This document shows positions 8,309 to 17,713 of a stretch of DNA of 64,000 nt, in pieces. A program made the position numbers and the translations under genes. The stretch's first letter is position 1. Each line of letters starts with the position of its first letter. Below the pieces are notes generated by a model, which searched no databases, had not been told where the DNA came from, and was given only the letters and a program-made list of their open reading frames with translations. Origin of the DNA: Olsenella sp. An293 (GTDB taxonomy: Bacteria; Actinomycetota; Coriobacteriia; Coriobacteriales; Atopobiaceae); contig NZ_NFIT01000005.1 of assembly GCF_002159495.1 (NCBI RefSeq), positions 62,001 to 126,000 on the forward strand, read 5' to 3'.

Positions 8309-8782
8309 ATGAGAGCGCTCATACAACGCGTGGAACAGGCGTCGGTCGAGGTGGACGGCGTCGTGACGGGCAGCTGCGGCGCCGGCTACCTGATTCTGCT
8401 GGGCGTGGCGCCCCGCGACGACGAGGCCCTGGCGGAACGCCTCTGGCGCAAGGTGTCCGCGCTGCGCATCTGCGCGGACGACGCCGGAAAGACCAACCGC
8501 TCGCTGCTTGACACTGGTGGCAGCGTGCTCGTGGTGAGCCAGTTCACGCTCTACGCCGACGCTCGCCGCGGCAACCGGCCGTCATTCACCGGAGCGGCCG
8601 GTCCCGATCTCGCCGAGCGCCTCTACGACCGGTTCTGCGACCTCGCCGAGGCGGAGCTGGGCCCAGGGCGCGTGGGCCGCGGAGTCTTTGGCGCGGACAT
8701 GCGCGTGAGCCTGGTCAACGACGGGCCCTTCACCGTCCTTCTCGACACCGACGAACTGGGCTGGGGCTCAGCCAGGGGTTGA
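8309..8782 (+). CDS. dtd: D-aminoacyl-tRNA deacylase
   Basis: This 157-residue Dtd removes D-amino acids mischarged onto tRNA. Both family signatures are present: 'SQFTLYADARRGNRPSF' in the centre, and a C-terminal 'NDGPFTVLLDT' standing for the Gly-cisPro loop region (NxGPxT). The length is normal for the family. ATG 8309 is preceded by GGAGGGG. It lies about 60 bases after the M32 peptidase gene on the same strand, with a repeat remnant between. Confidence 0.95.
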   Translation: MRALIQRVEQASVEVDGVVTGSCGAGYLILLGVAPRDDEALAERLWRKVSALRICADDAGKTNRSLLDTGGSVLVVSQFTLYADARRGNRPSFTGAAGPDLAERLYDRFCDLAEAELGPGRVGRGVFGADMRVSLVNDGPFTVLLDTDELGWGSARG

Positions 8783-8859
8783 CGCGCGCGGCGCAGGTCG
8801 GGGCCTGATGATAGACTCGGTGGGCTGCACGTCAAACTTGCTGATAGAAAGGCTCTCGC

Positions 8860-9339
8860 ATGAAGATCGTCGATGAGTTCAAGGAGTTCATCGCCCGCGG
8901 CAACGTCATGGACATGGCCGTTGGTATCATCGTCGGTGGCGCGTTCACCGCAATCGTCAACTCGCTCGTGACCAACGTCATCCAGCCGCTGATCACGCTC
9001 GTGACCACCGTCTCCAGCACCGCTACCGGCGGCGCGGCCGACGGCGCCACCGAGGCCATCAACAGCCTGCGCTGGCTCGTTCCCGGCACCACCGATCAGT
9101 ACATCGACCTCGGTGCCTTCATCTCCGCCATCATCAACTTCCTGATCATCGCCTTCGTGGTCTTCTGCATGGTCAAGGGCCTCAACACCATGCGCGAGCG
9201 CATGGACGCCCTCGCCAAGAAGGAGGCCGACGAGGAGGCTGCCGAGGAGGCCGCGGCCCCGCACTGCCCGTACTGCCTCGAGGAGGTCAAGGCCGGCGCC
9301 ACCCGCTGCCCGCACTGCGGCGAGAAGATCGAGGCCTAG
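8860..9339 (+). CDS. mscL: Large-conductance mechanosensitive channel with C-terminal zinc ribbon
   Basis: This 159-residue membrane channel opens under hypo-osmotic stress. The N-terminus 'DEFKEFIARGNVMDMAVGIIVGGAFT' is the classic MscL start and first membrane helix. A second helix spans about residues 86-105. After a charged helix comes an extra zinc-ribbon-like tail with Cys136, Cys139, Cys150 and Cys153 (CPYC-x10-CPHC). It is flanked by its own terminator, so it is probably monocistronic. Confidence 0.95.
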   Translation: MKIVDEFKEFIARGNVMDMAVGIIVGGAFTAIVNSLVTNVIQPLITLVTTVSSTATGGAADGATEAINSLRWLVPGTTDQYIDLGAFISAIINFLIIAFVVFCMVKGLNTMRERMDALAKKEADEEAAEEAAAPHCPYCLEEVKAGATRCPHCGEKIEA

Positions 9340-9361
9340 GCTCCCCTCTCATTGCACGTTA

Positions 9362-9396
9362 GCGCCGCCCGGCACCGCGCCGGGCGGCGCTTTTCT
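9362..9396 (+). terminator. mscL terminator
   Basis: A perfect 11-base stem GCGCCGCCCGG (9362-9372) / CCGGGCGGCGC (9380-9390) is followed by TTTTCT, 22 bases after the mscL stop. Confidence 0.9.
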
Positions 9397-9417
9397 ATAG
9401 GTAGCTCCAAGTTTTCC

Positions 9418-9658
9418 GTGCAATCCTGTCCTTCAGTCCATATCGCCCGGTACCCGCATGCAAAACCCGCCCTCAATCCATCGGATTTCTGGGGCCCATC
9501 AAGCGTCCGGGACCTTCCTCCGAGAAAACCCGCAGGTCAGCTTCATATCAATTTTTATATTTTTATTTCGCCGGCCAAAATGAGCCATTTCTCCATGTCT
9601 TGGAGCACGATTTTGTATGAGCGGACCGGGAAAAATGGATTGAAGGGCACTTTTGCAC
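9418..9658. repeat. Four-box inverted repeat, CCTTCAATCCAT family, copy A
   Basis: Two forward boxes (CCTTCAGTCCAT 9430-9441; CCCTCAATCCAT 9470-9481) face two inverted boxes (9595-9605, degenerate; ATGGATTGAAGG 9635-9646). The outermost ends are GTGCAA (9418) and TTGCAC (9658). The arms are about 66 bases each and imperfectly complementary over their whole length. The AT-rich central part has no gene. It lies between convergent mscL and manA. Relatives are at 39.15 and 55.54 kb. Confidence 0.8.
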
Positions 9659-9661
9659 ACT

Positions 9662-9699
9662 TAAGAAGAACGCGGCCCGGGCAACCATGCCCGGGCCGC
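9662..9699 (-). terminator. manA terminator
   Basis: On the reverse strand GCGGCCCGGGCA / TGCCCGGGCCGC (9688-9699 / 9672-9683) is followed by GTTCTTCTT, 54 bases past the manA stop. Confidence 0.8.
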
Positions 9700-9752
9700 T
9701 TCACAAGACTCGAAACACCATGCTGCCCTAAAGCGGGCGGGCCAGCATAGAG

Positions 9753-10718
9753 CTACGGAAGGCGCGAGGTCACGAGCGTCATGTCGCCGGCAAACGTGAG
9801 CGTGCCGCAGCCGGCAGGCGCGAGGAAGTGCGTACCCAGACCAATCTCGTGCTCGACGCCCGCCTCGGCAGCGCATACGGTTCCGGAGCCCTCGATCACG
9901 CTCACGCACATGAACGGATACGGCTGCTCCACCGCCTTCCCCCCGCTCACGCGCACGCGATCCACGACGAAGTTGGGGCACTCCATCAGCTCGGTCACGC
10001 CGTCGACCTCGGGCGCGGTGACCTCACCGGACGCGGGCGCCTCCATGCCGTAGTCCACCACGTCGAGGCTCTGCTGGATGTGCAGCTCACGCGGCTTGCC
10101 GTCATCACCAACGCGATCGTAGTCGTAGACGCGATACGTGACGTCGGAGGACTGCTGCGTCTCCAGAATCAGCGTGCCACCCTGGATGGCGTGGACGGTG
10201 CCCGGCTCGATGGGGAAGAAGTCGCCCGCGCGGCACGGCACGAGGTTGAGCATGTCGTCCCAGCGCCCCTCCTCGATCATGGCAGCGAGCTCGGCGCGGT
10301 CGTGCGCGCGCTGCCCGATCACGATCTTGGTGCCCGGGTCCACGGCGAGCACGTACCAGCACTCGCGCTTGCCCAGGCTGCCGTTCTCGTGCTCGGCGGC
10401 GTAGGCGTCGTCCGGGTGCACCTGCACGGAGAGGTTGTCCTTGGCGTCGATGATCTTGACCAGCAGCGGGAAGCGGTCGCCCTCGACGTCGCCGAAGAGC
10501 TCGCGATGCTCGTCCCAGAGCTCGGAGAGGTGCTTGCCGTCCCACGCGCCGCCGGCCACGACGCAGTCGCCGTTGGGGTGCGCGCTGATGGCCCAGCACT
10601 CGCCGATCGGGCCGTCGGGAATCTCGTAGCCAAACTCGGTCTCGAGCTTGCGGCCGCCCCAGATCTTCCCGTGGAAGATGGGCGTCGGGAAGATGAGGTC
10701 GCGCGTGATGTCGGACAT
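9753..10718 (-). CDS. manA: Mannose-6-phosphate isomerase, class I
   Basis: This 321-residue cupin-fold zinc enzyme interconverts mannose-6-phosphate and fructose-6-phosphate. Family motifs are 'GKIWGGRKLE', 'LVKIIDAKDNLSVQVHPDD' (zinc ligands in QVHPDD) and 'IEPGTVHAIQGGTLILETQQSSDVTYRVYDYDR' (read as consecutive short motifs). The start at ATG 10718 sits behind CAGGAGG. The gene is monocistronic between a terminator and a solo repeat unit. It feeds mannose into glycolysis or supplies GDP-mannose precursors. Confidence 0.95.
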   Translation of the reverse strand: MSDITRDLIFPTPIFHGKIWGGRKLETEFGYEIPDGPIGECWAISAHPNGDCVVAGGAWDGKHLSELWDEHRELFGDVEGDRFPLLVKIIDAKDNLSVQVHPDDAYAAEHENGSLGKRECWYVLAVDPGTKIVIGQRAHDRAELAAMIEEGRWDDMLNLVPCRAGDFFPIEPGTVHAIQGGTLILETQQSSDVTYRVYDYDRVGDDGKPRELHIQQSLDVVDYGMEAPASGEVTAPEVDGVTELMECPNFVVDRVRVSGGKAVEQPYPFMCVSVIEGSGTVCAAEAGVEHEIGLGTHFLAPAGCGTLTFAGDMTLVTSRLP

Positions 10719-10802
10719 GCTTTCCTCCTGCTCAAAGGATGGTTCAGACGATGTCATCTTACCCCGTCGGGCAGGAGGTTGGTGCCGGGCTTGGCGCTCA
10801 TG

Positions 10803-10830
10803 TGACACTGGCGTCAGGTTAGTTTGTCAA
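10803..10830. repeat. Solo unit of the TTGACA/GTCAGGTTA palindrome family
   Basis: TGACAC ... GCGTCAGGTTA ... TTTGTCAA matches one arm of the 47.87-kb palindrome (GACAGTCGCGTCAGGTTA then TTGTCAA) with a few changes. There is no inverted partner. It lies between manA and the following small gene. Confidence 0.55.
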
Positions 10831-10854
10831 GTTTGTTGGGAGGCGGCGTCACCC

Positions 10855-11136
10855 TCACAGGTGAGCGTGCCACCAGCCGTGTCGCCCCTCGCGCGCCTGG
10901 GCGTCCTCGGAAGGATGGAAGCGGTCGCAAACGTTGGAGGTGCGCAGGTACTCCTCGCCAAACGGATCGATCGTCGGAACGAGACTGCGCGGGTCCTCGG
11001 CAAAGTGGTTCTCAGGGCTCGTGTGGACGTGAGGGTCCGTCAGCGTGAAGCCACGGCTGCATGCGCCACGGAACTTGCCGGTCTTCTTGTTGCGCGCAAA
11101 GGACGCGAAGATGCAGTCGGTGCAGTGAAAGCCCAT
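10855..11136 (-). CDS. Small Cys/His-rich protein of unknown function
   Basis: This 93-residue soluble protein has no family I can name. It begins 'MGFHCTDCIFASFARNKKTGKFRG' with a CxxC pair (Cys5, Cys8), then Cys26, a His-rich stretch 'DPHVHTSPENH' and a later 'SNVCDRFHP'. The spacing could hold a metal ion. The ATG at 11136 has GGGGAGGG upstream, which supports a real gene. It is isolated between divergent and same-strand neighbours. Function not known. Confidence 0.6.
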   Translation of the reverse strand: MGFHCTDCIFASFARNKKTGKFRGACSRGFTLTDPHVHTSPENHFAEDPRSLVPTIDPFGEEYLRTSNVCDRFHPSEDAQAREGRHGWWHAHL

Positions 11137-11274
11137 GCGAACCCTCCCCTATCGTGCGCTCGAGACGGTATCGTACCCCAACGCGAGCGGCATATTCACG
11201 TCGGCGGGCGGAACCTCGAGGCTTGCGGGCAGCCGGATGAGGATACTGCTTACAGGGATTGATCGAGGAGGACC

Positions 11275-12240
11275 ATGGGACATCAAGAGGCCAACCGAGA
11301 AGAGCTGAGCTTCCCCTCCGCGGACGGGCGCTCGACCATCCGAGCGCTCCTCTGGCAGCCAAAGCTCGCCGCCGGCGAGCGGCCGCGCGGGGTCGTGCAG
11401 CTCATCCACGGCATGGCCGAGCACGTGGAGCGCTACGACGCGTTCGCAAACATGCTCGCCGAACACGGTCTCGCGGTCTGCGGCGACGACCACATCGGCC
11501 ACGGCGCCTCCTGCGACCCCGACGCCTACGGCTGCCTTCCGGCGCGCGGCGGCGCCGAGGCGCTCGTCGCCGACGAGCACACGCTGCGACGCGTCATGAC
11601 CGAGCGCATGGGCGCAGACGTTCCCTACCTGCTCTTTGGCCACTCGCTCGGCAGCTATATCGCCCGCGTCTACCTGGCGGAGCACGGAAGGGGCCTCGCG
11701 GGCGTGGTCCTCAGCGGAACCGGCACCCTCCCCGTCGCCGTCTCGTGGGCGGGGCATGCCCTCGCGCGCCTCACCTGTGCCGTCCGTGGCGAGAAGTACC
11801 GATCAAAGCTGCTCGACGGCATGGGCGTCGGAGCCTATGCGCGAGCCGTCCCCGGCGCATCGGGCTGTGAGTGGCTCAGCCACAACGAGAAGAACGTGGC
11901 CGCCTACGTCGCCGATCCCCGCTGCGGGTTCATGTTCTCCGCGGGCGGCTACGCGGCGGTCACCAAGCTCACGGCGCGCGCCTGCTCGCTTTCGTGGGCC
12001 CGGCGCGCGCCTCACGACGTGCCCCTGCTCTTTGTCTCCGGCGCGGAGGACCCCGTGGGAGACAACGGCAAGGGGGTGCGGGCCGCGGCGAAGCTCGCGC
12101 GCCGCGCCGGGCAAAGGCACGTGGACGTGCGCATCTACGAGGGCATGCGCCACGAGATCCTCAACGAGAAGGACGGCGCGCGCGTCATGGGAGACGTGCT
12201 CTCCTGGATCGAGGCGCGGCTCGACGGGAAGGGACGCTAA
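11275..12240 (+). CDS. Alpha/beta hydrolase, monoacylglycerol-lipase-like
   Basis: This 321-residue serine hydrolase is of the Hydrolase_4/lysophospholipase group. Visible elements are the oxyanion region 'VVQLIHGMAEHVERYD', nucleophile elbow 'FGHSLGS' with Ser124, a likely Asp in 'SGAEDPVGDNGKG' and His in 'YEGMRHEILNEKD'. It probably cleaves mono- or lysoglycerides. It ends one base before glpK, so the two are co-transcribed. This fits release of glycerol from a lipid ester followed by phosphorylation. Start ATG 11275 follows GAGGAGG. Confidence 0.88.
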   Translation: MGHQEANREELSFPSADGRSTIRALLWQPKLAAGERPRGVVQLIHGMAEHVERYDAFANMLAEHGLAVCGDDHIGHGASCDPDAYGCLPARGGAEALVADEHTLRRVMTERMGADVPYLLFGHSLGSYIARVYLAEHGRGLAGVVLSGTGTLPVAVSWAGHALARLTCAVRGEKYRSKLLDGMGVGAYARAVPGASGCEWLSHNEKNVAAYVADPRCGFMFSAGGYAAVTKLTARACSLSWARRAPHDVPLLFVSGAEDPVGDNGKGVRAAAKLARRAGQRHVDVRIYEGMRHEILNEKDGARVMGDVLSWIEARLDGKGR

Positions 12241-12241
12241 C

Positions 12242-13735
12242 ATGGGCACCGAGAAGTACGTGATCGCGCTCGACCAGGGGACCACCTCGTCGCGTGCCGC
12301 GCTCGTCGACCGCGCCGGCCGCATGGTCGACGTCGTCCAGCGCCCCTTCCAGCAGATCTTCCCGCATCCCGGCTGGGTCGAGCACAACCCGCAGGAGATT
12401 CTCTTCTCGCAGCTCGGCAGCTGCACGGAGCTCATCGCGCGCCACGGGCTCACCGCGGCAAACGTGGCCGCCATCGGCATCGACAACCAACGCGAGACCA
12501 CCATCGTCTGGGATCCGGCGACGGGGGCGCCCGTGTGCAACGCCATCGTGTGGCAGTGCCGGCGCACGGCCGAGATGGTCGAGCGGCTCTGCGGCGCGCC
12601 CGAGATGAGCGCCACGATCAGGGCGAAGACGGGCCTTCTGCCCGACGCGTACTTCTCGGCGAGCAAGATCGCCTGGATCTTGGAAAACGTTCCCGGGGCG
12701 CGCGAGCGCGCCGAGGCGGGTGAGCTGCTCTTTGGCACCGTGGACACGTGGCTTGTCTGGGTGCTCACAGGCGGCCTGGTGCACGCGACCGACCCCACCA
12801 ACGCCAGCCGCACGATGCTCTACAACATCCACGAGGGTCGCTGGGACGAGGAGCTCCTCGCCCTCTTTGGCATCCCGGCCTCGATGATGCCCGAGGTGCG
12901 CCCGAGCTCCGGCCTCTTTGGCGAGACGAGCTACCCGGGGCTTCCTGCCGGCATCCCCATCATGGGCGTGGCCGGCGACCAGCAGGCGGCCCTCTTCGGG
13001 CAGTGCTGCTTTGCGCCCGGCGAGGCCAAGAACACCTATGGGACCGGCTGCTTCATGCTGCTCAACACCGGCAGCGAGGCCCGAGCGAGCGAGCACGGCC
13101 TCGTTACCACCATCGCCGCCGCGCCGCCGAACGTCACAGACACGCAGTACGCCCTCGAGGGCTCCGTCTTTGTGGCGGGCGCGCTCATCCAGTGGCTGCG
13201 CGACGAGCTGGGCATCATTCGCACCGCGGCGGAAACCGAGGCGCTCGCGCAAAGCGTGCCGGACACCGGCGGCGTCTACATCGTGCCGGCCTTCACCGGG
13301 CTCGGGGCGCCCTGGTGGAAGCCCGACGCCCGCGGCGCGATCCTGGGCCTCACGCGCGGGACCACGCGCGCCCACCTCGCGCGAGCCGCGCTCGAGGCGC
13401 TCTCGTACCAGATCTGCGACCTCGCGGACGCCATGGCCGCCGACGCCGGCGGCGCGCTCGACGTGCTCAACGTCGACGGCGGCGCCTCGGCAAACGACTT
13501 CCTGATGCAGTTCCAGGCCGACCTGCTGGGGCGGGAGCTGCGGCGCCCCGCCAACACCGAGACCACCTCGCTCGGGGCGGCCTACCTGGCGGGGCTTGCC
13601 TCTGGGTTCTGGAGCGGCACCGACGAGCTGCGTGGCCTGCGCGAGACCGACGACGTCTTCCGCCGCACGATGGACCCGTCGCGCGCGGACGCCCTTCTCG
13701 CCGGCTGGCACGACGCCGTGCGCCGCGTGCTGTAG
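12242..13735 (+). CDS. glpK: Glycerol kinase
   Basis: This 497-residue FGGY-family kinase makes glycerol-3-phosphate from glycerol and ATP. Motifs are 'ALDQGTTSSRAAL' at the N-terminus, 'HPGWVEHNPQEI', 'IGIDNQRETTIVWD', 'GVAGDQQAALFGQ', 'NTYGTGCFMLLNTG' and the C-terminal 'ETTSLGAAYLAGLASGFW'. The length is normal. It begins one base after the upstream hydrolase stop, indicating coupling. There is no glpF or glpD beside it. The short palindrome at 13761 lies just downstream. Confidence 0.97.
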   Translation: MGTEKYVIALDQGTTSSRAALVDRAGRMVDVVQRPFQQIFPHPGWVEHNPQEILFSQLGSCTELIARHGLTAANVAAIGIDNQRETTIVWDPATGAPVCNAIVWQCRRTAEMVERLCGAPEMSATIRAKTGLLPDAYFSASKIAWILENVPGARERAEAGELLFGTVDTWLVWVLTGGLVHATDPTNASRTMLYNIHEGRWDEELLALFGIPASMMPEVRPSSGLFGETSYPGLPAGIPIMGVAGDQQAALFGQCCFAPGEAKNTYGTGCFMLLNTGSEARASEHGLVTTIAAAPPNVTDTQYALEGSVFVAGALIQWLRDELGIIRTAAETEALAQSVPDTGGVYIVPAFTGLGAPWWKPDARGAILGLTRGTTRAHLARAALEALSYQICDLADAMAADAGGALDVLNVDGGASANDFLMQFQADLLGRELRRPANTETTSLGAAYLAGLASGFWSGTDELRGLRETDDVFRRTMDPSRADALLAGWHDAVRRVL

Positions 13736-13760
13736 GGAGGCGAGACGGTGGGAACGGGCA

Positions 13761-13791
13761 CGTGACAATTCAACCTGTCCTAATTGTCACG
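13761..13791. repeat. Solo palindrome between glpK and the CapA-like gene
   Basis: CGTGACAATT (13761-13770) and AATTGTCACG (13782-13791) are perfect inverted arms around an 11-base loop containing CAACCTG. It resembles a single arm of the AACCTGACG family (GTGACAATATAACCTG). It lies between convergent genes and has no T-run. Confidence 0.65.
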
Positions 13792-13809
13792 CGCCTACCC
13801 CCTTTTGGG

Positions 13810-15036
13810 TCACGCTCGCCAGACGAGCTCTCCCGCGACCGGGTCAAAGTCCTCGCCCAGCCGCTCCGAGCAAAACTCCACGCACCATGCGCGCGAGAAG
13901 CCCTCGCAGCCCTCGAAGGCGCGGATGCCGTTTGCCGCGGCAAGCTCCTCGGTGTAGTCCGCCAAGCGTCGGGTGGCGAAGCCCTCCCCCTTCGCCCGCT
14001 GCGTGACCAGCGCCGTGAGCCGGCACTCGTCGACGCGCGCGCCCGCGTCCGAGAAGGACGCGCTCACCTGGGCCATGCCGCCCACCATCGTGTCCATGCG
14101 GCTCTGGCCCGAGACGAAGTTGCCCACGGACCAGAACACGGGCACCGTCCGCCCGTCCGCTGAGGCCAGCACCTCGAAGGGCTGCAAAACGTGAGGATGG
14201 CCGCCGATGATGACGTCCGCACCCGCGTCGGCGAGCGTCTGCGCCCATCCGCGCTGGTCGGCGTTGGGCTCGGCGGCGTACTCGTCGCCCCAGTGCGGGC
14301 AGGCAACGATGAGGTCGGCGCCCGCCGCGCGTACGGCGGCGACGTCGGATGCCACGAGCTCCGCGTCCATCATGCGCACGCACCAGGGCTCCGGCAGCGG
14401 GACGCCGTTCATGTACGTGGCGTAGTTGAGCACGGCGACCGTGTGTCCCGCGCGCTCGATGACGGGCCGCTCGCCGGCAGCCTCCCGGCTGTCCGCGATG
14501 CCCGTGACCAACATGCCCGGATGAGCCGAGCGCCAGTAGGCGAGCTCGGCAGCTATGCCGTCCAGCCCGCGGTCGAGCGCGTGGTTGTTGGCGTGGAGCA
14601 CCACGTCAAAGCCTGCGCCGACCTCCGCGTCGCCAACCTCCTGCGGGCCGTTGAAGCTGGGATAGCCCGAGAGGCCGAGCGCCTCGCCACCCAGGATCGT
14701 CTCCTGACTCACGAGTGCGAGGTCCGCCGCCTCAACGTCATCCGCGACGTGCGCAAAGAGGTGGGCGTAGTCTCGCGTCCCATCCTCGCCAAGGCCGCTC
14801 TCCTGCACGCTCGGATGCAGCAGGACGTCGCCGACCGCAAGCAGCGTGAGCCGCTCGCCGCCCTCGGGAGGCTCCGCTCCGGACGCGTCCGCCTCCGCGT
14901 GCGCACGGTCAAAGACCGTCCCCGGTGCGCGCCCCGTCTCAGGCGCCGCCGCGTGGGAGCATCCCGCCAGCGCCCCCAGCCCCGAAAGCGCGGCAGCCGA
15001 GAAGAGCGAGCGACGTGTGAGCATCATGCGGGCCAC
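13810..15036 (-). CDS. CapA-like metallophosphatase-fold lipoprotein
   Basis: This 408-residue secreted protein is of the CapA/PgsA family (polyglutamate or capsule biosynthesis type). The N-terminus has 'RRSLFSAAALSGLGALAGC', a twin-Arg-like signal ending in a lipobox (LAGC). The fold shows metallophosphatase motifs: 'LAVGDVLLHP', 'NNHALDRG', 'PHWGDEY' and 'IIGGHPHVLQPFE'. Function in coriobacteria is unproven; related proteins act in cell-surface polymers. GTG 15036 is preferred because AAGGAGG lies five bases upstream. Confidence 0.85.
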   Translation of the reverse strand: MARMMLTRRSLFSAAALSGLGALAGCSHAAAPETGRAPGTVFDRAHAEADASGAEPPEGGERLTLLAVGDVLLHPSVQESGLGEDGTRDYAHLFAHVADDVEAADLALVSQETILGGEALGLSGYPSFNGPQEVGDAEVGAGFDVVLHANNHALDRGLDGIAAELAYWRSAHPGMLVTGIADSREAAGERPVIERAGHTVAVLNYATYMNGVPLPEPWCVRMMDAELVASDVAAVRAAGADLIVACPHWGDEYAAEPNADQRGWAQTLADAGADVIIGGHPHVLQPFEVLASADGRTVPVFWSVGNFVSGQSRMDTMVGGMAQVSASFSDAGARVDECRLTALVTQRAKGEGFATRRLADYTEELAAANGIRAFEGCEGFSRAWCVEFCSERLGEDFDPVAGELVWRA

Positions 15037-15115
15037 GGTAACCTCCTTGCGACAGGTGCGCGTGGCCCCATTGTCGCATGTTCTTATTGCCTGACGCGCC
15101 TCTCGGCACCGGCAT

Positions 15116-15181
15116 CGAGTAAGAGTTTCTTGCAAGAAGCGGGGTCAAATGGAGGCACTTCTCGCAAGAAACTCTTACTCG
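15116..15181. repeat. Palindrome between asnS and the CapA-like gene
   Basis: CGAGTAAGAGTTTCTTGC (15116-15133) pairs perfectly with 15164-15181. The pairing extends inward to about 24 bases with one mismatch, around an 18-base loop. No other copy is seen in the window. Confidence 0.8.
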
Positions 15182-15223
15182 GCGCAGTCGGACGGCTCTT
15201 GGGCCGAGAAGAACCTCGAGACA

Positions 15224-15251
15224 GAAAAAGGGCCGGCGCGCGGCCGGCCCC
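15224..15251 (-). terminator. asnS terminator
   Basis: On the reverse strand GGCCGGC-CGCGC-GCCGGCC is followed by CTTTTT, eight bases after the asnS stop. Confidence 0.85.
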
Positions 15252-15259
15252 AGGCTGAA

Positions 15260-16663
<1,404 letters not shown>

Positions 16664-16775
16664 GGGGGTTCTCCTTTTGCGAGACGAGGTTCTTCTCGAT
16701 ATGCCGGTCTAACTCTAGCGCAACGCGCGTGACGGCGCTTGCAGGGCCCGTGGCAAAGGAGCGTCGTGACGCCCG

Positions 16776-16830
16776 ACTGGTAATCTTGCGTGACCAATTA
16801 TGAGGAAATTGGTCATGTGAGATTACCAGT
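16776..16830. repeat. Palindrome in the asnS-pyrE divergent region
   Basis: ACTGGTAATCTTGCGTGACC... (16776-16799) pairs with 16806-16830 (ending GAGATTACCAGT) with three mismatches in 24, loop about 6 bases. It sits between the divergent starts of asnS and pyrE, so a terminator role is less natural than an operator or repeat-element role. Confidence 0.75.
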
Positions 16831-16962
16831 CTTGGAGTCAGAGGCCGGTCGCATCGCGCAGGTGCCCGCGTGGAAGTGGCTTCTCTCGAGCAATGCGGTT
16901 GCCGCGGACAAGTAGAATCTAGTTACGCATACGACGCGGCTCGGCCGCCGGAAGGAGAGCAT

Positions 16963-17625
16963 ATGGAAGCCTACAAGCGCGAGTTCATTGAGTTCATGGT
17001 CGAGTCCAACGTCCTGAAGTTCGGTGACTTCACGCTCAAGAGCGGGCGCAAGTCCCCCTTCTTCATGAACGCCGGCGCCTACGTCACGGGCTCCCAGCTC
17101 AAGCGCCTGGGCGAGTACTACGCCCACGCCATCCACGATAACTTTGGCCTGGACTTCGACGTGCTCTTTGGGCCGGCCTACAAGGGCATCCCGCTGGCCG
17201 TGACCACGGCCATCGCCCTGCACGAGCTCTACGGCAAGGAGGTCCGCTACTGCTCCGACCGCAAGGAGGAGAAGGACCACGGCGCCGACAAGGGCGGACT
17301 GCTCGGCACCAAGCTCGCCGACGGCGACCGCGTGGTCATGATCGAGGACGTCACCACCTCGGGCAAGTCCATCGACGAAACCTACCCCAAGGTGACCGGT
17401 GCCGCCGACGTGGAGATCAAGGGCCTCATCGTAAGCCTCAACCGCATGGAGGTCGGCAAGGGCGGCGTCGTGACCGCTCAGCAGGAGATCCAGGAGAAGT
17501 ACGGGTTCCCGGTGGCGAGCATCGTGAGCATGGCCGAGGTCGTCGAGGCGCTCGACGGCACCGTCATCACGCCCGAGCTCAAGGCCGCGATCGACGCCTA
17601 CTACGAGCAGTACGGCGTCAAGTAG
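16963..17625 (+). CDS. pyrE: Orotate phosphoribosyltransferase
   Basis: This 220-residue enzyme joins orotate to PRPP in pyrimidine synthesis. The PRPP-binding motif 'VVMIEDVTTSGKSIDE' and the substrate loop 'DRKEEKDHGADKGG' are both clear, as is 'GDFTLKSGRKSPFFMN' near the N-terminus. ATG 16963 follows GGAAGGAG. The gene stands alone with a terminator after it; no other pyr genes are nearby. A TAGAAT -10-like box lies at 16913. Confidence 0.96.
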   Translation: MEAYKREFIEFMVESNVLKFGDFTLKSGRKSPFFMNAGAYVTGSQLKRLGEYYAHAIHDNFGLDFDVLFGPAYKGIPLAVTTAIALHELYGKEVRYCSDRKEEKDHGADKGGLLGTKLADGDRVVMIEDVTTSGKSIDETYPKVTGAADVEIKGLIVSLNRMEVGKGGVVTAQQEIQEKYGFPVASIVSMAEVVEALDGTVITPELKAAIDAYYEQYGVK

Positions 17626-17648
17626 CGCGCGACGAGAAGAGATGAGGA

Positions 17649-17692
17649 GGGCGGGCCGCCAGCAAGCTGCGCTGGCGGCCCGCCCTTTCTTT
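17649..17692 (+). terminator. pyrE terminator
   Basis: A perfect 15-base stem GGGCGGGCCGCCAGC (17649-17663) / GCTGGCGGCCCGCCC (17671-17685) is followed by TTTCTTTC. Confidence 0.92.
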
Positions 17693-17713
17693 CAATCCGT
17701 CCCAGGTCGAGGG

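Noticed and set aside
9418-9658. Reading frames inside the four-box repeat elements
   Set aside because: Short frames cross the elements but lack ribosome sites and differ between copies. The conserved property is arm pairing, not coding.
16664-16962. A possible T-box riboswitch before asnS
   Set aside because: No T-box consensus (TGGNACCGCG-type) or antiterminator was found on the reverse strand in this gap. The visible stem is the 16776-16830 palindrome.
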